DNA from: CAVWCW01 sp963753615
Lineage (GTDB): Bacteria; Pseudomonadota; Gammaproteobacteria; Chromatiales; Chromatiaceae
Assembly: GCA_963753615.1 (NCBI GenBank)
Contig: CAVWCW010000013.1
Span: 11,442 to 75,441, forward strand
Direction: 5' to 3'
DNA length: 64,000 bases
The position numbers and the translations under genes were made by a program. Under the pieces are notes generated by a model. The model worked only from the letters and a program-made list of their open reading frames with translations. It did no database searches and was not told the origin of the DNA. This document shows positions 19,172-28,595 of this stretch, piece after piece (the first letter of the stretch is position 1; each line of letters starts with the position of its first letter).

Positions 19172-19449
19172 GCTTATCGGTTACCCAATGTCCGCAATCA
19201 TTCGCCTTAACCTATCCGAATATCCCCTTTTGGCCAAGGGTAGCGGCGCCGAGATTCGACGTCCACCCGCAGCGGCCGGGGCTCCATTGCGCTTGCCCCC
19301 GCGCGAGCCGAGGGTGTAGTTTATAGCGCTCCCTGGTGAAGGACCAACCTCGATGCCGCCGGCACGGTCGAAAGCTGCCTAATGCCGGCGGGGTTGTTTT
19401 GGGTCACTTCGAACCCCTATTCTAGACCAATCGAAACCACCCCTCCGCA

Positions 19450-20253
19450 ATGCAGCATCGAGCCCGCAAGCGCTTCGGCCAGAATTTCCTTCACGACCCC
19501 GGGGTGATTCAGCGCATCGTCACCGCCATTGCCCCCCGGCCGGGTCAGCGCCTGGTGGAGATAGGGCCCGGCCGGGGCGCGATCACCCGCCTGCTGTTGC
19601 AGGCGGCCGGGCGGTTGGACGCGGTGGAGCTGGACCGGGACCTGGTCGAGGTCCTGGCCCGGGATTGCGCCGGCCTGGGGACGCTCAATGTCGTCAGCGC
19701 CGACGCCCTGCGGTTCGATTTCTGCGGCCTGGCCGCGGCCGACGAACGGCTGCGCCTGGTCGGCAACCTCCCCTACAATATTTCCACCCCCCTGCTGTTT
19801 CACCTGCTGGGGCAGAAGGGCTGCATCGCGGACATGCATTTCATGCTGCAAAAAGAGGTGGTCGATCGCATGGCGGCGGAGCCGGGAAGCAAGACTTATG
19901 GCCGGCTGTCGGTGATGCTGCAGGTACACTGCGAGGTGATCCCCCTGTTCGATATCGGCCCGGGCGCCTTCCGCCCGGCGCCCAAGGTGGTGTCGAGCCT
20001 GGTGCGTTTGCTGCCCTGGGCCGAGCCGCCCCACGCCATCGCCGATCCCGAAGGATTCGCGCGCCTAGTCAACCAGGCCTTCTCCCAACGCCGCAAGACC
20101 CTGCGCAACAGCCTGCGCGACTGGCTGGTGCCGGAGCGCATGCAGCAGTTGGGCATCGACCCTGGCCAGCGGCCGGAGCGCTTGGAAGTGGCAGACTTCG
20201 TGCGCCTCGCCAACGCCCACGCTGCCGACATGTCGGCCGGGAAAGGCGCATAA
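19450..20253 (+). CDS. rsmA: 16S rRNA dimethyladenosine transferase RsmA (KsgA)
   Basis: 267 residues, the normal length. RKRFGQNFLHDPGVI is the family N-terminus, VEIGPGRGAITRLLL binds S-adenosylmethionine, and NLPYNISTPLLF is the catalytic NLPY motif. FSQRRKTLRNSLRD is the conserved C-terminal element. It dimethylates two adjacent adenosines in the 3' hairpin of 16S rRNA during late small-subunit assembly. The frame is intact. A MITE-like element starts immediately after the stop codon. Confidence 0.96.
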   Translation: MQHRARKRFGQNFLHDPGVIQRIVTAIAPRPGQRLVEIGPGRGAITRLLLQAAGRLDAVELDRDLVEVLARDCAGLGTLNVVSADALRFDFCGLAAADERLRLVGNLPYNISTPLLFHLLGQKGCIADMHFMLQKEVVDRMAAEPGSKTYGRLSVMLQVHCEVIPLFDIGPGAFRPAPKVVSSLVRLLPWAEPPHAIADPEGFARLVNQAFSQRRKTLRNSLRDWLVPERMQQLGIDPGQRPERLEVADFVRLANAHAADMSAGKGA

Positions 20254-20254
20254 T

Positions 20255-20590
20255 TCTAGAAACAGCAGTTGACCGCTCCATTCTGATAGTAAGGTACTGA
20301 AATGCAGGAACAAGCCTTCGATTTATCGCTTCACCGATTCGGGGATCCAGGCTACGGGGCGCATGGCACGCTTGCGGCGGCGTATGGTCCGGTCCTGTTC
20401 CAGATGGAACCTGACATTTCCCACATCCGTGTGGGTCGCTGCGTTGCAACTCCTTGGAATAGATTGACTATTCGGCGTCGTTACGCCTCGGCTTTGGCTT
20501 CGTGCGTCGCTCTACCTCCTGCATCCATGCAGTCGTTGTCCTACACCCCCGCAAGCACACCCTACACCCCGTCCAACTGCTTTTTCTAGG
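20255..20590. mobile_element. MITE-like element, family 1, copy 1
   Basis: About 335 bases bounded by inverted repeats: CTAGAAACAGCAGTTG at 20256-20271 and CAACTGCTTTTTCTAG at 20574-20589. It shares its ends and several internal blocks (GACCGCTCCAT, GGAATAGATTGACTATTC followed by a GCGTCGTT) with the copy at 56756-56992. It encodes no transposase, so it would need one supplied in trans. It begins two bases after the rsmA stop. Confidence 0.8.
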
Positions 20591-20644
20591 ATAATCATTC
20601 GCGGCGACCGAAACCGCCCGCAACAGAGTAACGAGACCGGAAGC

Positions 20645-23030
20645 ATGACTGTCGATTCGAAACACGAAACCCCTCAGGAGGGTCAACTGGCCCGCGCCAG
20701 CGAGATCTTGCCCGGGATGATCCACCTGCTACCGGTGACCACCCGGCCCTTCTTCCCCGGCCAGGCGGTGCCCCTGCTGATGGACGCCAAACACTGGACC
20801 CCCACCTTCAAGGCGGTGGACAAGACCGAGCACAAGATCGTGGGCGTGCTGCTGGCCCGCAGCGCCTACGCCGAGAAGGCCGAACCGGAGGAATTTGCCC
20901 GCATCGGCACCGCCTGCCGGGTGCACCGCATCCAGACCATGGAGGGCAAGCTGCAGGTGCTGGTGGAATGCCTGCAGCGCTTCCGCCTGGAAAAGATCAT
21001 CAGCGACCGTGCGCCGTTCTCCGCCCAGGTGCGCTATTACCCGGAGAACGCCCAGGACTCAGGCAGGGAGGTCAAGGCCTATGCCATGGCCGTTATCAAC
21101 ACCATCAAGGAGTTGCTGCCGCTCAACCCGCTGTATGCCGAAGAACTGCGCATGTTCCTCGACCGCTTCGGCCCCGAAGACCCTTCCCATCTCGCCGACT
21201 TCGCCGCCAGCCTTACCACCTCGAACAAGGAACAGTTGCAGGGCGTGCTGGAGAGCGTGGAACTGCTGCCGCGGATGGAGAAGGTGCTGGTTTTGCTGAA
21301 CAACGAGCTCGAACTGGCTCGGGCCCAGGCCGAGATCCGCAAGGTGGTCGAGGACAAAATGCAGACCCAGCAGCGGGAGTTCTTCCTGCGCGAGCAGCTC
21401 AAGGTGATCCAGAAGGAACTGGGCATCTCCAAGGACGACCGTACGGCCGACATCGACCGCTTCGCCGAGCGCCTGGAAGAACTGGACCTGCCGGAGGCGG
21501 CGGGAAAGCGCGTGGACGAGGAGATGGACAAGCTGTCGATCCTGGAGACCGGTTCGCCGGAGTACGCGCTGACCCGCAACTACCTGGACTGGCTGACCTT
21601 GCTGCCCTGGGGCAATCACTCCCAGGACAACCTGGACCTGGAGCATGCGCGCAAGACCCTCGACAAGGACCACTACGGGCTGGAGGACGTTAAAAAGCGC
21701 ATCCTCGAATTTCTCGCCGTGGGCATCCTCAAGGGCGAGGTCAGCGGCTCGATCGTGCTGCTGGTGGGCCCGCCCGGGGTAGGCAAGACCTCGCTCGGAA
21801 AGTCCATCGCCGACACCCTGGGGCGCAGCTTCTACCGCTTCTCGGTGGGGGGCATCCGCGACGAGGCCGAGATCAAGGGCCACCGCCGCACCTACATCGG
21901 CGCCATGCCGGGCAAGTTCATCCAGGCCCTGAAGGAGGCAGGCACCGCCAACCCGGTGATCATGCTCGACGAGATCGACAAGGTCGGCGCCTCCTACCAC
22001 GGCGACCCGGCCTCGGCGTTGCTGGAGGTATTGGACCCGGAGCAGAACAGCGACTTTCTCGACCATTACCTGGACGTGCGCTTCGACCTGTCGAAAGCGC
22101 TGTTCATCTGCACCGCCAACCAGCTCGACACCATCCCGCGCCCACTGCTCGACCGCATGGAGGTGATCCCGCTCTCCGGCTACATCGCCAGCGAGAAACT
22201 GCAGATCGCCCGCAAATACCTTCTGCCGCGCCAGATCAAGCGCTCGGGCTTGAAGCGCGGTCAGCTCAAGATCGCCGCCGCGGCCCTGCGCGCGATCATC
22301 GACGGCTATGCCCGCGACGCCGGGGTGCGACGCCTGGAGAAGACATCTGGGCGCGATCGCCCGCAAGACCGCGGTCAAGATCCTGGAAGGCGTGAACCCG
22401 CCGATCGAAGTGGGCAAGGACGACCTCAAGGAATACCTGGGCAATCCGATCTTCCGCGACGAGCGCAAATTGGGCGGAGTCGGGGTGGTCACGGGCCTGG
22501 CCTGGACCGCCATGGGCGGCGCAACGCTGAGCGTCGAGGCGGTCAAGGTGCACAATTTCACCCGCGGCCTCAAGCTCACCGGTCAACTCGGCGAGGTGAT
22601 GCGGGAATCCGCCGAGATCGCCTATGGCTACGTGATGGACCATGCCGAAGACTACGGGGCCGATCCGCAGTGGTTCAAAGACGCCTTTATCCACTTGCAC
22701 GTTCCCGCAGGCGCCACTCCCAAAGACGGCCCCAGTGCCGGCGTGACCATGGCCAGCGCCCTGCTCTCCCTGGCCCTGCAGCGGCCGGTGCGCCGCATCG
22801 CCATGACCGGCGAACTGACCCTGACCGGCCAGGTATTTCCGGTCGGCGGCATCCGCGAGAAGGTGATCGCGGCCCGGCGCGCCGGCATCCGCGAGTTGAT
22901 TCTGCCGGAGGACAACCGGGGCGACTTCGAGGAAGTACCCGAGCACATCCGCAAGGGCTTTAGCGTGCACTTCGCGTGCGGATTCGACGACCTGGTGCCG
23001 CTGCTGTTCGCCCGCCGGGGCAAGCGATGA
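20645..23030 (+). CDS. lon: ATP-dependent protease Lon, with a frameshift
   Basis: About 794 residues after removing one base. N-terminal substrate domain (LLPVTTRPFFPGQAVPLL), coiled-coil middle (FFLREQLKVIQKELGISKDD), AAA+ domain with Walker A GPPGVGKTSLGKS and Walker B MLDEIDKVG. Protease domain: catalytic Ser in PKDGPSAGVTMASALLSL and Lys in FPVGGIREKVIAARRAG. As sequenced, the frame is lost after RDAGVRRLEK (near 22341), where GAGAAGACATCTGGGC should read GAGAAGCATCTGGGC; the second half continues in the next frame from 22345 to the stop at 23030. Lon degrades misfolded and regulatory proteins in the cytoplasm. The stop overlaps the next gene's start as ATGA. Confidence 0.9.
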
Positions 23031-23437
23031 GCCTGGCCCCGGAACGAGCGCAGGCATTGACCAAGCCCCCGGCGGAACGCCAGGTGGTGGTGCTGGGGGC
23101 AAGCCCCAAGCCGGGCCGCTACTCCAACCAGGCGGTGCGGCTGCTGTTGGAACGCGGCTTCCGGGTGACCCCGATCCACCCCAAGGCGGAATCCATCGAG
23201 GGCCTGGCGGTGATCGAACGCCTGGAGCGGGTGACCCCGCCGGTGGACACCCTGACCCTGTACGTGGGCCCGGAGCGCCTGCGGCCCCAGATCGACGCGA
23301 TCTTGGCCCTGGCCCCAGAGCGGGTCATCTTCAATCCCGGCAGCGAGTGCCGGGACCTGGAACAGCGCCTGGACCAAGCCGGCATCCCATGGGAGCAGGC
23401 CTGCACGCTGGTGCTGCTGACCACCAGGAATTTCTGA
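23027..23437 (+). CDS. CoA-binding (YccU-like) protein
   Basis: 136 residues. The Rossmann-like CoA-binding fold begins VVVLGASPKPGRYSNQAVRLL and continues TPIHPKAESIEGL, TLYVGPERLRPQI and IFNPGSE, the usual landmarks of the YccU/CoA_binding_2 family. The ligand is probably CoA or a nucleotide, but the biological role is not established. The start ATG at 23027 overlaps the lon stop (ATGA), so it is translationally coupled to lon; the upstream in-frame ATG inside lon is unlikely. Confidence 0.85.
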   Translation: MSLAPERAQALTKPPAERQVVVLGASPKPGRYSNQAVRLLLERGFRVTPIHPKAESIEGLAVIERLERVTPPVDTLTLYVGPERLRPQIDAILALAPERVIFNPGSECRDLEQRLDQAGIPWEQACTLVLLTTRNF

Positions 23438-23555
23438 GCCCGGGGCGGTATTGGGCGCCGGGTAAGGAAACGCCGATGTACCGCGTTTCGCCTGCTGGTC
23501 TGGCTCGCCGCTACCCCGAAGGGGCCGGTCGATACCTGCCCCAAAATCGGGCGGG

Positions 23556-24057
23556 TTAGACGCGAATATACAGCCAGCCCTGGCGCATGCGCATCAAAAT
23601 CTGGTCCAAAGCCGAAGGGGCTATCAACACCCCGTCCAACAGCTCGACATCCACCCCTTTGAGATAGCTCAGGCGCTCCAGTGCCTTGCGGCACGCCAGT
23701 ACCGAGACATTGCCGTGCTTTCTGCAACAGGGCGCTGACCCGCCGGGCTTGGGGCACGCCATCGCTGCGCACCAGGTTCAGGCCGCCGTCGTCGATGTCC
23801 TGCATCTCCCGATGGGCCCGCAGGTGGTCCTTCCAGCAATTGGACAGGATCCGGAATAGCCAGGGTTCGAGCCGTTCCCGATCGCGCAATTGGTGCACCT
23901 TGGCCAGGGCCTTGGCCAGGGTCTCCTGCACCAGGTCGTCTGCCAGCGCCGGATCGTGACACCAGGAAAAGGCGATCCGGTAGAGCTGGTCGCGCTTGTC
24001 CGGAAGCTGGCGCCGCAAACGGCATGCCGACCGGAAGCCAAACAATGGTTTATTCAC
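23556..24057 (-). pseudogene. Hybrid ORF: ECF sigma region 2 joined to a DsrE-like C-terminus, frameshifted
   Basis: The first 90 or so residues are an ECF sigma factor: RDQLYRIAFSWCHDPALADD, LVQETLAKALAKVHQLRD and PWLFRILSNCWKDHLRAH form region 2. No sigma region 4 follows. After DIDDGGLNLVRSDGVPQ the sequence looks like the second half of a DsrE-family sulfur-relay protein (RRVSALLQKHGNVSVLACRK, then LKGVDVELLDGVLIAPSALD and QILMRMRQGWLYIRV). Joining the two requires removing one A from the AAA near 23724, as in the other lesions of this window. Either a deletion fused two genes, or the segment is a decayed remnant. The GTG at 24057 is the proposed start. The family assignment of the second half is inference from pattern only. 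Confidence 0.55.
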
Positions 24058-24545
24058 TCCGAATACTCCCCAGCGCTTATCGTCGTCGGGCGGTTACGCA
24101 ATGACCGCCCCAGGCCGCTCTTACGGCGACCCTCCAAATAGTATGACGTTGTTCTTCGGCGCTTATTCCACGAATCCGACAGAGGCCGCAACAAGCCCGG
24201 ACCTTCCTGGCAATTTGCCGCCAAGCCGCTGTTTTTGCGTCTGCGACTGCCCCCCAACGCCCGCGACCCAAGGTTCGATGCCAGGAGCATCGCGACCGCG
24301 GCGGGCATCGAAATGCAGGGGGTTCCGCCCGGGTGCGATGGCGCGGCGCGAGCCAGAATAAGGGGACTTGTCCAACCAGTGTATCAGGGCACCAAGGGCT
24401 GAGAGTTGACCACCGGTCCCTGGGCTGGAAGCGATGCGACGTTCAACTCGATCCCACCCGATCTGGGCCCTGACTCCCTGTAAACCATCCGCTGGGCCCG
24501 GGTCGGGGTGAGCCGCGCAGCCATGCCGACCGGCAACAGGGGTGG
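24058..24545. other. Intergenic region with a short inverted repeat
   Basis: About 490 bases between the sigma/DsrE hybrid and a decayed gene. An inverted repeat GGGCGGT-N9-ACCGCCC lies at 24088-24110, just upstream of the sigma-like start; it could be a regulatory site. No gene was recognised. Confidence 0.4.
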
Positions 24546-25352
24546 CTAATTGCCCGACACAAAGAAATCCAGTTCCGCCGTCTCGGCCAACGCCTCTCCC
24601 CCGGCGGCGCGGCGCAGTTCGGCCTCCACCAGAGCGGCGCGGACCCGATGCGAGTCCTCGATCTGCGGATACAGCCGGCACACACCGGCCAGGGGCAAGG
24701 CCTGACGGCAGCCAACCTACTCCAAAGCCCGTCGTGAGTCCCGGCCGAGCCGCTGCAGGCTCAGAAGCCAGGGCGACTGCCAATCGAGAAAGGCCCGCAC
24801 CAGCCCTGCGTCCTCGGCGTTCGGCCAGTCCTGGCGGAGCAACAGCTCCGGAAACTCAGTCGCCCCCAGGCGACGTGCAGCCTGCCCACCTCCAGCCAAG
24901 CCCTCGCCATCGCCTCGCTCATCGCGACGGAACCACTGGGCCCGGGGACTCGTCCCAGCAGCACGACGCACCCGTTGGGCCAGATGCTCGCTCGGGTACG
25001 GCACGGTTCCATCCGATAACCGAAAGCCCTCGCGCGCCCGCTCGCCGGCCCGCCAGTCGGGTAACGGGTGCGCCAGCCGCCGGTGCCTCGCAACGACTGT
25101 CGAGCAAAGCCAGGGGCAAAGCTGTTCGGCCATCGAGCAGCCAGAGTTCGCAGCAGTCCTGCAACGGAAAGGGCAGGCTCGCCGCACGTCGTTTGACCGC
25201 TTCCAATAGGTAGTTGCCAAGGGCATCGAGCCACTGATCGTCCAACACCGAGCCCACCGGACCCCGGCGCAGCCCGGCGACGGCAGACCAGGGGCTCGAG
25301 CACCTCCTGGACCGCCCGCCGATGGGCCGGGTGCAGGATATACGAGCCGCAT
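24546..25352 (-). pseudogene. Multiply frameshifted conserved hypothetical gene
   Basis: Coding-like sequence hops between frames. It begins MRLVYP, continues HPAHRRAVQEVLEPLV in a second frame, LDDQWLDALGNYLLEAVKRR and CCELWLLDGRTALPLALLDS in a third, then back to EGFRLSDGTVPYPSEHLA, FPELLLRQDWPNAEDAG and LVRAFLDWQSPWLLSLQRL. An in-frame TAG at 24717-24719 is followed by ALPLAGVCRLYPQIEDSHRV to the final stop at 24546. In order the pieces give a soluble protein of about 265 residues. I do not recognise the family. Three one-base shifts plus a nonsense codon argue for real decay, though some may be sequencing insertions as elsewhere here. Confidence 0.55.
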
Positions 25353-25360
25353 CTGCGCGG

Positions 25361-25393
25361 GATACGATACCCGGTTCGATATCCGGGTTAGCC
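25361..25393. repeat. Solo end resembling MITE family 2
   Basis: The segment from GATACGATACCCGG to ATCCGGGTTAGCC resembles the right end of the element at 49283-49544 (GATACCTGGTGAGATATCCGGGCT). No matching left end was found, so this may be a remnant. Confidence 0.4.
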
Positions 25394-25423
25394 ATACAGA
25401 GATTGCAGATTGCGCGCGGGCAC

Positions 25424-25450
25424 AAAAAAGGGGAGGTCGCCCTCCCCTTT
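25424..25450 (-). terminator. Intrinsic terminator after the OmpA-family gene
   Basis: On the minus strand, GGGGAGG pairs with CCTCCCC across a 4-base loop, with A-rich flank before and T6 after. It lies 24 bases beyond the OmpA-like stop. Confidence 0.85.
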
Positions 25451-25473
25451 CGGATTACCCGCCAGCTCGGACC

Positions 25474-26518
25474 TTACAGTCGGCTGAGTTCCACCCGCCG
25501 ATTCTGGGCCTTATCCGAAGCGGTCTCGTTGCCGGTGATCGGCTGCTCCTCGCCGTATCCGCGGGCCACCAGATTCCCGGCCACCACGCCCCTTTCGACC
25601 AGGTAGGACTTTACCCTTGCAGCGCGGCGTTGGGACAGTTCCTTGTTATAAGCGTCGTCGCCGTCGCTGTCGGTATGGCCAGACACCTCCAGCTTAATTT
25701 CGGGGTTGGCTACCAAAGTGGCTGCGACGCCGTCAAGGATGGCGCTCGAATCCTCCGTGAGCCGATCCGAGTCGGTATGGAAGTTCACACCCCGCAACAC
25801 GATGGGCACCGCTTGGGGACAGCCGAACTCGTCGACCGCAATGGAAGGGTCGGTGCCCGGACAGAGATCACGGCCATCGACCACTTGGTCGCCGTCGCCG
25901 TCGCTGGGCGGAAGCGTGACCGTAGCGGATTCGACCTCGGTCGGCTCTTGCGCCAGCGGGGCCGACTCCGGCGCCGGCGTTGTCGCCGCGGTCTCGGGCT
26001 CGGCCGGCATCGGGGGCTGGGCCGGCGTGCGGCTGCGGCGGCCAAGGATAGACCGGGGCAAACAGCGGCGGATAGTAGGGCTGCCTGCCCCAAGGCGCGT
26101 ATCCCGGCTCCGCCGGATAGGCAGGGGACTCGCCAGGCTCACCGCCAACCGGAGGCGCGGTCCCCCATTGCGGCGAAGCCGGGGGCTGCGGCCGCTCCAC
26201 GGACCAGGCCGGATACTCCGGGTAGGCCGGATACCCCGAGCCACTACGCCGGGCCTTTACCCATTCCGGAAAATCGGGGCGATTGGCACGCATCGCCTCC
26301 ATGCGCTCGCGCTGCTGGCGGATACGCTCGCGCATCCACTTCTCGCGGGACTTCTGCGCTTCACTGCCGTACCTCGGGATCCGAGGCGGGCCGGAAGACA
26401 CCGACTCGGGGGGGCAGGACATGCCGGCGGAACCTGCGGCCTGCAGGGCGCCACCGCCGGCCAGCAGGGCACCGCCGGCAATCAGCAGGAAGAGGGTCTT
26501 GTGAATCGGCCTGTTCAT
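25474..26518 (-). CDS. OmpA-family peptidoglycan-binding protein, frameshifted
   Basis: About 347 residues after removing one base near 26029-26032. The start at 26518 gives MNRPIHKTLFLLIAGGALLA, a signal peptide. A Pro/Tyr-rich middle (PAYPEYPAW, GRQPYYPPLFAPVYPWPPQP) leads to a calcium-type repeat (DGDGDQVVDGRDLCPGT) and a C-terminal OmpA domain: VNFHTDSDRLTEDSSAILD, EVSGHTDSDGDDAYNKELS and QRRAARVKSYLVERGV. The OmpA domain binds diaminopimelate in peptidoglycan and ties the outer membrane to the wall. The N-terminal half and the OmpA half are in different frames as sequenced. A terminator follows. Confidence 0.8.
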
Positions 26519-26764
26519 GGGTCGATGAGCTCCCGTCGGTTGCTCGGCGCTGATCAGCGCCGGATGTGGATGCGGCAGTACCGTCGATCGCCGCAAACCA
26601 TAAGTCTATCACCAACTCCTTATCTCATGAATCGGGAGACATTCGCGAACCGGGTTTCCGGAACCGAAACGGGCCCGGGTAATCCGGCCGATGCTTTCTG
26701 CTATGCTTGCGGCGGGCGACAGCGAGAGCCTGCGCCTGATTGAAACCTTAGAGGAGAACCCGCC

Positions 26765-27619
26765 ATGCGCTGGAGAACCGGCCGACGCAGCCGCAATATC
26801 GAAGACCGCCGCGGTCAGCGGCTCGCCGGTGGTGCCGCCACGGGCGGTATCGGCACAATCATACTGGTCCTCGCGGCTCTCTACTTCGGGGTTGACCCTT
26901 CGGTGATCCTGCAGAGCACGGGCGGATCGCAACCGGCCACCGGCAGCGGCCAACCGGTGCAGCGCTCCGCGGAGGAGGAAGAACTCAAGGACTTCGTTTC
27001 GGTGGTGCTGGCGGATACCGAGGACACCTGGCACACCCTCCTAGGGGATGCCGGCCGCGAGTACCGGGAACCGACGCTGGTGTTGTTCAGCGGCTCGGTA
27101 CAGTCTGCATGCGGTCTGGGCCAGGCGGCCATGGGGCCCTTCTATTGCCCGGGCGACCAGAAGGTCTATATAGACCTGAGCTTCTACCGCGACCTGCAGC
27201 AGCGTTACGGGGCGCCGGGCGACTTCGCCCAGGCCTATGTGATCGCCCACGAAATCGGGCACCATGTGCAGACCCTGCTCGGCATCTCCGACCAGATCCG
27301 AAAGGCCCAGGCCAAACTCGGGAAGGCCGAATCCAACCAGTTGTCCGTGCGCCAGGAGTTGCAGGCGGATTGCTTTGCCGGGCTCTGGGCCTACCACGCG
27401 GACCGCAGCCGCCAGGTGTTGGAGACCGGAGACCTGCAGGAAGCCCTAACCGCTGCGGCGGCTATCGGCGATGACCGGCTACAAAAGCAGTCGCGCGGCT
27501 ATGTCACCCCGGACAGCTTCACCCACGGCAGTTCCGAGCAACGCGTACGCTGGTTCAAACGCGGTATGAAACACGGCCGCATCAGCGACTGCAACAGTTT
27601 CGAAAGCGCCAGCCTTTAA
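26765..27619 (+). CDS. Neutral zinc metallopeptidase (YpfJ family)
   Basis: 284 residues with strong GAGGAG ribosome site. The first residues form a basic segment (RTGRRSRNIEDRRGQR), followed by one membrane helix (GTIILVLAALYFGV), so the peptidase domain is periplasmic. AYVIAHEIGHHVQTLLG holds the zinc HExxH motif, and RQELQADCFAGLWAY supplies the third ligand region, as usual in this family. AACGLGQAAMGPFYCPGD-like sequence (SACGLGQAAMGPFYCPGD) precedes it. Family members are putative membrane-anchored peptidases; their substrates are unknown. It converges with the following membrane protein gene, leaving 10 bases between them. Confidence 0.9.
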   Translation: MRWRTGRRSRNIEDRRGQRLAGGAATGGIGTIILVLAALYFGVDPSVILQSTGGSQPATGSGQPVQRSAEEEELKDFVSVVLADTEDTWHTLLGDAGREYREPTLVLFSGSVQSACGLGQAAMGPFYCPGDQKVYIDLSFYRDLQQRYGAPGDFAQAYVIAHEIGHHVQTLLGISDQIRKAQAKLGKAESNQLSVRQELQADCFAGLWAYHADRSRQVLETGDLQEALTAAAAIGDDRLQKQSRGYVTPDSFTHGSSEQRVRWFKRGMKHGRISDCNSFESASL

Positions 27620-27629
27620 CGCGGTGGCG

Positions 27630-28403
27630 TCAGAGCTGGTAGGCGGCCCGTTCGACCCCGAGCAGTTCCAGTGCAGCGCCACCGACGGCCCCGCCGATGG
27701 CTCCGCCGAGCAGGCCTAGGGCAATCAGTTCGGCCGGGTAGGCACCGGCGGATGGGTTCGGCGGGATCCCGGTCGCGGAGATATTGCTCCCCAACAGCCA
27801 CATACTGGCAGCCACAGCTACGGCCACCAAGCCCGCCACCACCGGACCGCTCATGCGGGCCGACACCCACTCGGAACAAAGGGAGAGAATCCAGCGCGAA
27901 GAAATGACGTAGGCGATGCCGACAAAGGCCACCGCGGCAGCGGCCCGCCACAAAGGCTCGGCGACCGGCGCCAGGACGCCACTGAGAGCAAAAACCAGGG
28001 GCCCCGCCACGGCGCCGGCCAGCATGCCGCTGACGGTCTGGCCCAGGGGCCGCAGACGCAGCGCCATTTGACCCGAATAGAAGCTGCCGGCCAGGACCCC
28101 GGTGCCGAGCGCAACTCCGAGCATGAACAGCGGGCGCACGTTGTCGACGCCGACCATCTGATAGCCGATGGCGACCAGAACCCCGACCATGCTCCCCAGA
28201 AGGGCCACCGGCATAGCGCCGAAGAAGGCCGAGGTAACCGCCCCGGAAAGGCCGCAGGCAAGCAACAGCGTCATCCACTCCGGATTGCCGTACATGGAGA
28301 ACACCTGGTAGAGCCCGCTGAACAGCCCCCCGAACAGGGCCCCCGACAGGGCCCAGATCAGGGCCCGCAGCAGCACCGCACCCAATTTTTGCATTGCTTT
28401 CAT
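27630..28403 (-). CDS. Glycine-rich multipass membrane protein of unknown function
   Basis: 257 residues from the ATG at 28403 (MKAMQKLGAV); a second ATG lies 9 bases on. The frame stays open far upstream, but that part is antisense to the anti-sigma gene and not protein-like. About seven hydrophobic segments are rich in Gly and Ala (ALFGGLFSGLYQVFSMYG, AGAVAGPLVFALSGVLAP, ALGLLGGAIGGAVGGAALEL). No catalytic motif or known transporter signature is evident. I do not recognise it. It is convergent with the metallopeptidase and divergent from the anti-sigma-like gene. Confidence 0.7.
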   Translation of the reverse strand: MKAMQKLGAVLLRALIWALSGALFGGLFSGLYQVFSMYGNPEWMTLLLACGLSGAVTSAFFGAMPVALLGSMVGVLVAIGYQMVGVDNVRPLFMLGVALGTGVLAGSFYSGQMALRLRPLGQTVSGMLAGAVAGPLVFALSGVLAPVAEPLWRAAAAVAFVGIAYVISSRWILSLCSEWVSARMSGPVVAGLVAVAVAASMWLLGSNISATGIPPNPSAGAYPAELIALGLLGGAIGGAVGGAALELLGVERAAYQL

Positions 28404-28595
28404 TTTTCTCGTAACGCCCCGATAAGTTCTCGCATAGTATAGACTTTTTCGTCTACCAATACAGGCCTCAGGGAATCGGCGGGCAGTGACTGAGACAATA
28501 TTGCGCGGCCGCGGGTCTATTGTTTTAGACGAAGGCCTCCGATCCGGAAACCGGCGTGCAGCGAAGATCCGCGCCAGCGCCAAGGGCAAGCACTC

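Noticed and set aside
21059..22579. 506-codon minus-strand ORF
   Set aside because: Antisense to lon; composition is that of a shadow frame in GC-rich DNA.
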